64,000 nt of DNA from Symbiodinium kawagutii (lineage: Eukaryota; Sar; Dinophyceae; Suessiales; Symbiodiniaceae), in assembly GCA_009767595.1 (NCBI GenBank), contig VSDK01023569.1, positions 17,065 through 81,064 of the forward strand, read 5' to 3'. The notes below the pieces were generated by a model, which was not told the origin of the DNA, made no database searches, and was given only the letters and a program-made list of their open reading frames with translations. Both the position numbers and the translations under genes were made by a program. Shown here in pieces: positions 53,450 through 61,537 of this stretch; the stretch's first letter is position 1, and each line of letters starts with the position of its first letter.

Positions 53450-55455
53450 CTGACGTGAGTTCCACCATCACGACGTCATGAATCATTGGGCGCCGCTCTG
53501 CGCGTCGTGCCAAGTGCTTTGCTCGTCCCGGCGCTTTTTTTTTGGATGATGACCAGCGTTTACGGTCTGTATTGCCGTAATGGTTTACAATGTTGGTTGG
53601 TGGTTTGATTGACATTTTGATTACTTCGTCTAGTAATCAATGACTTGCGCATATTTTTCATTGGGGTGGTTCAACCCCCAAACAGGATAGTAGTGGTGTG
53701 ATGGTGTAGTGGTGCCGTTATGGTTGACTGAAGACTTCAGCTGGCGTCGTGGTTGACCGTGGTGGTGGTGAATATTGGAAAATGAACGTCAATTGTGATT
53801 AATCGGCCAAAAGTCAGATAATTATTGGAAATTGATGTGGTTAATTGTGACTAATAGTGGTGAATAAGATAATTAGCCCAGCTATTGTGATTAATTGATC
53901 ATCGGCCAAAATTGACAGATACTGATAGTAAGTCAGAAAGGTGGTGAATACTTAATGATGGAATATATAATGATGTAAGTACATTTGCTACATAGTATTT
54001 TTGGAAATGTTTGTTTTTGCAATTTAAACATGCAATATATATATATATTTGTGTTTATACGCACGCATTTGTTTTATATAAGCAGTTCTGAGGGATCGAG
54101 GGTCATTGAGGATGGCAAACTGTTTCCATCAAGTGCCAACGATATTCAATCATCAGTAATTGCCATTATGTGACCTACTGCTAGCTGGTTGCCACTGGGT
54201 ATAAACAGTTGTCATTGTTGAATCGCAATTGATTGATCATTGGTCAACATTGGTTATTAGTAGTGATTTCCCAAAACCTACAGCTAGCTACACAAATATG
54301 AGTTGGAAACCTGTTATCAGGGCGCAGTCCAAAAACATGTCATCAGCATACTTGTGAACCATCAGTCGAAATCTATGGGCATAACATGGTATGAACCCAT
54401 GAAATATAGCCATGGGTTCAAGGTCACTACCTACCCGAGAGGGGTGGCTCGATCCAAGGAATTGGATGACTATCGTGGCATGGGGTATTGGCCATGAGAT
54501 AAAGACGCTGGCGCCGATAGCGAGGGCGCTCTTCTGGGGCTGTGGTTGGATTATGTGGTTGACTGAGGAATGATTAGTGTATCAGATTAGTACTGATTTA
54601 TGGTAGCAGCATTTTTTGCTTTTTCCGATCATTGTATAGTGAGTGGTACTGGTACGGAGGGGGCGATTTGGAGCCACGGGTATGCCTGGATACCTTTACA
54701 GGGGGAGGGATTTGGAGCTACCAGGTGTAGCCTAATCAAATGGTAGAATGATAAGCCAACGGTTATCATGTGGCTTTCTGATGATTAATGATTGGTACTT
54801 GTGAAAAACCGTGATTATTAATTAACGGTTAATAGTAACCCAACGCGTAGCAATCGCTGACCAGATTGACAGTGATTGATTAATGGTTACTAACCAATGC
54901 TTCCTTTTCATGGTAACTGACTGCTGGTTGAACTATGAAGCAGTGCAAGCGGCACGGACTGAGTGGGAAGCAACAAACAGTGGGTTGTATTAAGAAGCAC
55001 CACCAACCACAGATCAGAAATGATCATGGTTGATGATTGCTGCGTACTTATGGTTAGTTGGTTAGTTGTGGTTAGCTGTGGTTAGTTGTGGTTAGTTGGT
55101 TGCTGGTTGGGGATGCAACAGAACGTAGCAATTGGCGATCAGCACGGCCAACCTCATGCAGCAATCTTCCAGCAACTCACCGGTGCCTGTTGATCCACAC
55201 CGATGTAGTGATGGGAGATCCATAGCAATGAAACGGCATCAGAAACCTTGATGAGTCGGTCAACCCCCTGAACCCTGGGATAACCTGGAGATACCTGGAG
55301 TGAATATCAAGTTGGACCGTCCTTGATAGGTAGATGATTTAGACATTGAACATGGATGAACAGGGGGGATATTTTATCCAGATATACTGTACTCCTAGCT
55401 GCCTGTGTCCGCTATGTCCTGGATTCACCTGCTTCGAATGAATTCACTTCAAACA
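53450..55455. other. Intergenic DNA without supported gene
   Basis: Holds AT-rich phrases (ttaattgtgactaatagtgg), an imperfect direct repeat about 50 bases apart near 54655-54725 (gggcgatttggagccacggg and gagggatttggagctaccag) and a ggttagttgtggttagctg run at 55055-55110. No exon that I would support. Confidence 0.4.
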
Positions 55456-55459
55456 CGGC

Positions 55460-55708
55460 ATGCCACCAAGGAAAAAAGTGGTAAGGATTGTGCCCAAAGT
55501 GAATTTGGATGAGCATGACTACGACCCTACGCTGCTACAACTTGTCCGAGAGACATGTGACCCCAATCAGGACTTTCAGGCCACACTCACTGTACATAGC
55601 CAAGAGGCTGCGAAATCTGCTGCCTCCAGACTTTCAACCTCCAGCAGGCCTAGCACCGCAAGTGCGGAGCAGAAAGCCGTGGACTCTGGATTTCTTGAGT
55701 GCTGGTGA
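55460..55708 (+). CDS. Small hypothetical ORF (82 aa)
   Basis: Begins with ATG in ggcATGCCA and reads MPPRKKVVRIVPKVNLDEHD, then YDPTLLQLVRETCDPNQDF; it ends in a serine/threonine-rich tail. The basic start followed by an acidic helix looks like real protein, and no exon borders are needed. It may be the 5' fragment of a larger gene, since a T7 run follows the stop and the next 150 bases contain the 14-base duplicate tcgc.tttgttttaga. No family recognised. Confidence 0.45.
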   Translation: MPPRKKVVRIVPKVNLDEHDYDPTLLQLVRETCDPNQDFQATLTVHSQEAAKSAASRLSTSSRPSTASAEQKAVDSGFLECW

Positions 55709-55908
55709 TTTTTTTGTAACTTCCATGCGAATCTGGCTATGCCCAGGCCGTTTGCCAAATGACTTGGTCCCACGAAAGTGGTTTCACAAGAGTCTGTCGC
55801 CTTTGTTTTAGAGAAAAGTTTGTCGCTTTTGTTTTAGAGGAATCTGCCTGTGTTTCCTCACGGAATCTGCAAGGAAAATCGGCTCATTTCCTCGTTGATG
55901 CTCCCCAG

Positions 55909-55988
55909 ATCTCGGGGTTTAGCCTCCTGGGGGCAGCCGAGGCATGTGGCAAGGCCATTGCGTGGCAGAGCGCCCTGGAACTCTGCAG
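55909..55988 (+). CDS. Second PPR gene, exon a
   Basis: Between gctccccAG and CTCTGCAG|GACGAC. It reads ISGFSLLGAAEACGKAIAWQ, then SALELC. A-x-x-A-C-G-K-x-x-x-W-Q-x-A-L is a PPR hairpin. Confidence 0.55.
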
Positions 55989-56134
55989 GACGACATCTCC
56001 GCAGGATGCATCGTGGCCATGTTGGGAGGGCCCACCCCAGCGTTGAAATTGGACACTGCGCTGGGATTTCCAGGGTCTCCAAGACATTTTTTCTATGAAA
56101 GAGTTGTGGATGGAGAAGGTGGTTCAATGATAGG

Positions 56135-56180
56135 ATAGGATATAGATATAGATATAGATATAGATATAGATAGAGACATA
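56135..56180. repeat. GATATA microsatellite
   Basis: About seven units of tagata/gatata. Confidence 0.9.
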
Positions 56181-56509
56181 GAGATAGATCATACGCACGC
56201 AGCGGCGTTCCTTCAACCCTTCGATCTGCAGGCTTTTGAGGGGAGCTGTTTGTTTCAAACTGTTTGTTTTCACCAGCGGAGCGTTCGGACGGCTGATTGA
56301 CAGCCAGACCCGAAGAGAGAGAGAGGAGAGATTTTTTTCAAAACAAATATAATTATTTATATACACGTTATATCTCTCCATAAATTTGATCTGCAGATCA
56401 TATACATTGATGTTGTCGATGTGGTCACAATGTCACATTTGATTTTTGTTTAGATCACAATTTCTCTACACAAGTTTGTCGCAACTGTCTTCAGACGGCC
56501 GTGCAGCTC

Positions 56510-56588
56510 CAAGGCTTTCGCTTCCAACGCCGCGATCAGCGCATGCGGGGACGCAGGGCACTGGCAGTGGGCACTTGGTTTGTTTCAG
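56510..56588 (+). CDS. Second PPR gene, exon b
   Basis: The frame reads AFASNAAISACGDAGHWQWA, then LGLFQ, ending at TTTCAG|GCGCGG (GC donor) or a little later. S-N-A-A-I-S-A-C-G-x-x-x-x-W-Q-x-A-L is a clear PPR motif. The 5' edge is near ctccaAG. Confidence 0.65.
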
Positions 56589-57234
56589 GCGCGGCAGCCG
56601 CCAGGGGGCAGGCCATGGGGCTCGCTACTTGATCTACAGAGCTTCCCAGGGCGACGTTGGATTAGCCTCATGACTTCTGAAGGATCAACCGTTTCCTAGT
56701 GGTCCAGCATGTGTCTACAGTAAGGGTCTCAAGACTGTGATGCTGTTGCCAGCTGTTCAGGAGATGTCCAAACAACAGCTGCAGCGAAGCCAGATAACCT
56801 TCAATGCCCCTGCGACTGCACCTATTGAGATGTCAGAGCTGACACGAAATTGTCTGAATGGCGAAATGAAAGCCGTAGATGAGAGAATCGTAAATACATC
56901 GCAAGTACATATCACACATGCCTGCGCATGCACAAGACACAAGCACACACAGACACATTTGATCATGATCGCAAATGTAACCCCTCCCGGCACAGACATG
57001 CCTGCCATTGCCTGCCCATATATATTTGCGGGATTTCGCAGATACATTACATCAGCCACGCGCATAGTCCTGTGCCGAGCACACGCACGAACACATGCCG
57101 TCACATGTACATAATCAGATTATGTGAACCTAATGCTCCACACTATAGTTTCATACCAATTATATCTATATACCATGGATCAGATGCTTTCCCAGCATGG
57201 TGGGCGAAGTTCACCGCAGAGCCTGCTCACCGAG

Positions 57235-57316
57235 GCTACGCTTAGCGCGGTCGGTCGTTGTGAATGGCCCACAGCGCTGGCAGTCTTTCAGATGATGAAC
57301 TGCAGCAACCTGGCAG
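57235..57316 (+). CDS. Second PPR gene, exon c
   Basis: After ctcaccgAG the frame reads ATLSAVGRCEWPTALAVFQM, then MNCSNLAE. A-T-L-S-A-x-x-R-x-x-x-W-x-x-A-L-A-V-F is a PPR hairpin. The 3' edge is uncertain. Confidence 0.6.
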
Positions 57317-57329
57317 AATCATCACATGT

Positions 57330-58020
57330 TCTCCTGGGTCCTAAGAGGAGGAAACATTACGTACAACATATGACAACCAGTTTTTGGTCACATGAATTTT
57401 CATGGTCCAAGAAAAGTTGTACACAATAGGATCTCAACAAGAATGTCACCGCAGTAGCCAGTCGGGATTGAAGATGAGCATTTCTTTGCACCAGCGACAT
57501 CAACCAATCACGCCTGGCCGAATTCTTCGAGGCGGCTTGATACTTGGGCACCAGGCAGCCAGGGTCACCGTCAACACATCAGGTGGAGCACATGCAACAC
57601 ACCTGTCGAATCACGTAGACATATATGATGGGCTAACATGCGCATAGACATGTGTATAAACATCGGTATGCCAAAACAGTGCTATATCCCCGAATTGTGA
57701 AATCATAATGTTCATTCATGCCTAAGTACACATATCATGCTAACATACAAGAAATACATGCATGCCCGCCCAAATGCACACATGTTACATGTCACAGTTT
57801 CGAGGTCTGGTGACTCCTGCGGCTTGACTACGACTATGCCCACTGGTGACGGGTACTGGCGGAGCTGTGACACATTTGGTACGGGTGACTAGTGATGTCA
57901 AAGATATACGATGCCATGAGAGGAAGATGGGTAGAAGCCACCGCCAGGTCATATGTCAGAGATCAGAGCTGTAAACCCGCTGGGGGTTGATAGCTTTGGG
58001 AGCACCGGCAGCCCTTCTGT
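57330..58020. other. Intron-like DNA
   Basis: Short CA/TA-rich patches (57690-57790). No gene. Confidence 0.4.
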
Positions 58021-58031
58021 GGAGCTTTGAG

Positions 58032-58076
58032 GATGTGATCACGTTCAACGCGCTTCTTGAAGGATGTGCAGCAGCC
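58032..58076 (+). CDS. Second PPR gene, exon d
   Basis: After gctttgAG the frame reads DVITFNALLEGCAAA, the first helix of a PPR motif; it continues open for about 20 codons. The donor is not fixed (a GC site after gcagca is possible). Confidence 0.6.
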
Positions 58077-58369
58077 ATGAGCCATGGCCGACCTGGTCAT
58101 TGTTCAGCGTCCCCACGTTAAGCGATGTCAACAGGACCGACTCTGCTGTCTATCGCCTATTTGTTGCTGGTATTTACCAAAGGTACATGGTTCAGCGCCA
58201 GCATTTTTGATGGTTGCTCGGCCAGCATTCGGCTTTTGCAAGCGAACTGGGCCGGCCCAACTCCTTGACGGCCGGTTGACGACATGCGGAGCTCCTGATG
58301 GCCAGCACACATACAAACAAAATAAACAAAATTGTACAAGTTTCTCGATAGAAGATATGTTTTGGAGAG

Positions 58370-58615
58370 TATCTGTATATATTTATGCTTCTATGTTTCT
58401 ATATGTGTATTGGTGTTCATTTGCATTTCTATATGTGGATAGTTGTCAATATATGTACGCCGTTTATACATACACACACATCCATCTACATCTCTATATA
58501 CATGTATATTTACATATACATAAATAAATAGATAAATATAAATGTATATATATATATATACACGTATTTCTATATAGACACATATCTATACATTTGTACA
58601 TGTATATTTTGAACT
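58370..58615. repeat. TA/CA-rich low-complexity tract
   Basis: tatatata, cacacac and acatatac runs fill the intron between PPR exons d and e. Confidence 0.8.
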
Positions 58616-58674
58616 ATACTCACACGACATGTGTGCGTTCATATGCAAGCACCTGCCTGCCCATGCTGCGCATG

Positions 58675-58814
58675 CTTCCGTGCGCCTTTCCCAAAAGCTC
58701 AGGAAGTGGCCCGTTGCCTTGGACCTGCTGGAAGCCATGGAAGCCATGGAGGTGGATGGCAACATCATCACCAAGGCGGAGCAACGGTGGACCACGATGG
58801 TCCGTGATGTCTAA
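58675..58814 (+). CDS. Second PPR gene, exon e (possibly last)
   Basis: The frame reads SQKLRKWPVALDLLEAMEAM, then EVDGNIITKAEQRWTTMVRD, and stops at TAA (58812-58814). K-W-x-x-A-L-x-L-L-E-A-M is the second helix of a PPR motif. The stop may be the end of the gene. Confidence 0.6.
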
Positions 58815-58929
58815 AGCTATGTGGCGAGCGACCGGGTCAAGGCTTTAACCAACCAATAGTGGTTAATAATAGCTGGTGAATGGTTAATAATAGGGTATAA
58901 GAAATAAGAATAGTAGAGGATATACCAGC

Positions 58930-59030
58930 TATAGATGGCTATGGGTCAATATTAACCAACCAATAGTGGGACAAAAAAAAACAACAGTAATAAGGAAAAT
59001 CATGGTTAATGATAGGGTTTTGACCCACTC
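58930..59030. mobile_element. Family B inverted-repeat element
   Basis: Left end tggctatgggtcaatattaa, right end agggttttgacccact; ggaaaatcatggttaatg in the middle. Matches the complement of the 24.6 kb copy along most of its length. Confidence 0.6.
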
Positions 59031-59416
59031 CCACGTAGATACGGTGGAACCGGAAAACGGTTAGTAAACTGTCCATTTTTGGGGTTCCCTATTTTGAGAA
59101 ACGACCATATGACTATTGGTAGCCATGACTGAGTGACATCGAGAGCTATGTATACATATGATTTTCCATGGTGCGCAGGGGCTTTCTCAAGAATTATCAG
59201 CCACCATCAGAAACCCCTAGTGGAGGGTTTTGTAGGGGGTTCTAATGATCAACGGAAGGAGCATGTAATAGTTCACGATGGGCAAAGATGGTGAAAAACT
59301 ATCGAGATAGGAAACCAATGATAAATGGTCGTTGTATAGGGGAGTCGAATAGTCGATAAGGGGATGATAACCAACAATGCAGTAATGGTTGAACAAACTA
59401 CTATACGGATCTATAC

Positions 59417-59476
59417 GGGGTTTCTCAAGAAATATTGAGTGATTGGGGGGGGGGTCCGCTATTTTGAGAAACCACC
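59417..59476. mobile_element. Family A inverted-repeat element, short copy
   Basis: ggggtttctcaagaaatatt at the left and attttgagaaaccacc at the right with a G10 run between; about 60 bases. Confidence 0.45.
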
Positions 59477-59698
59477 ATCTGGAGATATCTGTGTACTGTA
59501 TTTGCTGCGATTGTAAGTACGATTTGAGATGGTTTTCTATGATGCAATGAGACCTTTGATCATTTGCACAAGAAAGCCTTAAAGATTCAAATGAATTAAG
59601 CAAACACATCTAGTTGACAGATGGTGAGTCAATGCATGTACACATCATTGAGTCACTACTATTAATTAAGTATTTCTGGCTCAAGAACTTCGGCTCTA

Positions 59699-60205
59699 AT
59701 GTTAGCTGTGTTTGGGAATCCCCGCGTTACGGTTGGGCTCGCGGTGGCCAGCCATTTCTTGCGATCTTGGTTTGCTGGGGATTCAAACATAGTTCAGCTT
59801 CAGTCTGATCTTCTTGGGTTTAGAACTGAACTGGTGAGGGCTGAACAGACATTGCTGAGGGCTCATCAATCGTTGGACCACTGCTTATCCTGGGTATCCT
59901 GGCAGGGGATTTTTATCCGTCTGCTTATTTTGCTCTTGGTACAAGGGGTCACGGTTTTTCTGCTTTGGCGGTGTTGGGGGTCCGATCGGAAGCCCACGGT
60001 CTTGGAACCAGTGGCATCGGACTCGGAACCTGAACAGCTGGAATTTGAGAGGTCACCTCCCAAAGCCATCAGTTCACCTGAGAAACAGTTCGAGGTCGGG
60101 CACGTAGTTGGAACTGGTCCTTGGAGGCCATCTGACTTGAGGAGGATTCGACAGAATGGCGGCAGCAGCGCCACAGCCGGAGCTTCGCACGTTGGACGTG
60201 CGTGA
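59699..60205 (+). CDS. Element 2 ORF0: small single-pass membrane protein (168 aa)
   Basis: ATG 14 bases after ctggctcaagaa. Residues 35-62 look like a short coiled coil (LLGFRTELVRAEQTLLRAHQ). Residues about 70-90 are one membrane helix (GIFIRLLILLLVQGVTVFLL) followed by a basic WRCWGSDRK. The rest is acidic, serine/proline-rich linker. In element 1 the coiled coil lies after the membrane helix, so the order is reversed, but the combination is the same. It overlaps the next ORF by 50 bases in another frame. Confidence 0.7.
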   Translation: MLAVFGNPRVTVGLAVASHFLRSWFAGDSNIVQLQSDLLGFRTELVRAEQTLLRAHQSLDHCLSWVSWQGIFIRLLILLLVQGVTVFLLWRCWGSDRKPTVLEPVASDSEPEQLEFERSPPKAISSPEKQFEVGHVVGTGPWRPSDLRRIRQNGGSSATAGASHVGRA

Positions 60206-61340
60206 GCCACAGATCATTCGACATTACCCCTTGGACGCAGGGGGATTTTTCTGGCATCATCGAGTCCTTCTGGAGAAATGCTCAGCTGGTGTTGGGATAG
60301 GGCTTTCACCAGATGGTGACCTCGAACGAATTGATCTCAGCGTCACCGAACACATCACACTGGATCGTCGTGCACTGTTTCCCCGACCCCAAGCTCCGTT
60401 CGTTTATGCCTTTGACGAGATCACCCGTGCAGAGCTTGAGATGCACCGCAGGAGAGCAAAAGTCATGAACAATCTCTTCAACGATGCTACTCTGCAGGAA
60501 GTTGACAGCTACGAATGGTTGGTGGCTGACACATCTCGCGAAGATTTTGGGGAGAAGGTCAGTGATGAAGTGGTAGACCAAGGGGTCACGTTGCATGACT
60601 CAGCTCTCGTTGAGATTGAAGGCGAGGAGGTGTATGCTGTTCGTGTGGCCATATCGAAGAAAGATGACTGGATGAAGAGCAAAGAAGAGTCGAAGGGTGA
60701 TCCACGGCTCCTGGGTTACTTCAACGATGGTCAAGGTCGACGGTTTCTTGAATTTGGTGAAGCCATTGACTTGATGGGTGAGAAGACCTTTGACGACTGG
60801 CCATTAACAGGACCAAGGGCATGCCTGGAATTTTTGAAAAGTGTGAGGTCAAGCAGTACTGATCTCATCACATACCACCTGCAGTGGTCCCGCAATTCTG
60901 GAGTGTCACAGTATGCAGCCGCTCTGTTTGAACATAGGGCCCTTTGTGATTGCTTGAAGAGTTTGATTCAGGTCGATCAAGTCGACGTATCTTCGTTGCT
61001 GGGGGCGGAGTTCATGGTGCGGAGGTTGGTACAGATCGAGACGGCAGTGTCTCGAAATCCAGCCAGTCCTGATTATTCAGGATTGGAGCTGCTTATGGAA
61101 AGCGGGGTGGGGTCCACAGGAGAAGCAAGAGTGGTCAAGTTTCAGGAATGGGTCGCAGCGCGACTCAAGGAGAAGGCCCAGGTGCAGAAACAAGCCCGAC
61201 TCTATCGGGAGGAATTTGGTCGTCGTCGTCCCGAAGGAGAAGAGAACCCACCAGGAAAGGGTCGTGGACGAGGAAAAGGAAAAGCCAAGAACAAAGCCCG
61301 CGGTTCAGGCGAAGCAGCCCCCGCGGGTGCTGCCCAGTAG
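60156..61340 (+). CDS. Element 2 ORF1: gag-like protein (394 aa)
   Basis: ATG in agaATGGCG. No frame breaks, unlike element 1. N-terminal half of beta/helix type (for example VYAFDEITRAELEMHRRRAK). A central block has LEFLKSVRSSSTDLITYHLQ and RRLVQIETAVSRNPASPDYS. The C-terminus is very basic (GKGRGRGKGKAKNKARGSGE), as expected for nucleic-acid binding. No zinc knuckle or protease. It plays the capsid/nucleocapsid role by position; this is inference. Confidence 0.65.
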   Translation: MAAAAPQPELRTLDVREPQIIRHYPLDAGGFFWHHRVLLEKCSAGVGIGLSPDGDLERIDLSVTEHITLDRRALFPRPQAPFVYAFDEITRAELEMHRRRAKVMNNLFNDATLQEVDSYEWLVADTSREDFGEKVSDEVVDQGVTLHDSALVEIEGEEVYAVRVAISKKDDWMKSKEESKGDPRLLGYFNDGQGRRFLEFGEAIDLMGEKTFDDWPLTGPRACLEFLKSVRSSSTDLITYHLQWSRNSGVSQYAAALFEHRALCDCLKSLIQVDQVDVSSLLGAEFMVRRLVQIETAVSRNPASPDYSGLELLMESGVGSTGEARVVKFQEWVAARLKEKAQVQKQARLYREEFGRRRPEGEENPPGKGRGRGKGKAKNKARGSGEAAPAGAAQ

Positions 61341-61537
61341 AGCTTGGCTTGGACCTGGGTGTTGTGAGTCAGGACACCCCGGTCGAATTTCTCTGGCTCT
61401 TGTCCCAAGCTCTAGAGCACCATTGACCTTTGCCCGGTTCTTCATCGTCAGACCTTCGGGTATTTTTGGGTCGGGGTCGGTGGTGTTCACTTGAGCTACA
61501 GTGTGAAGTTTTGGGACAGAATTTGAGTTGTCAGTGC

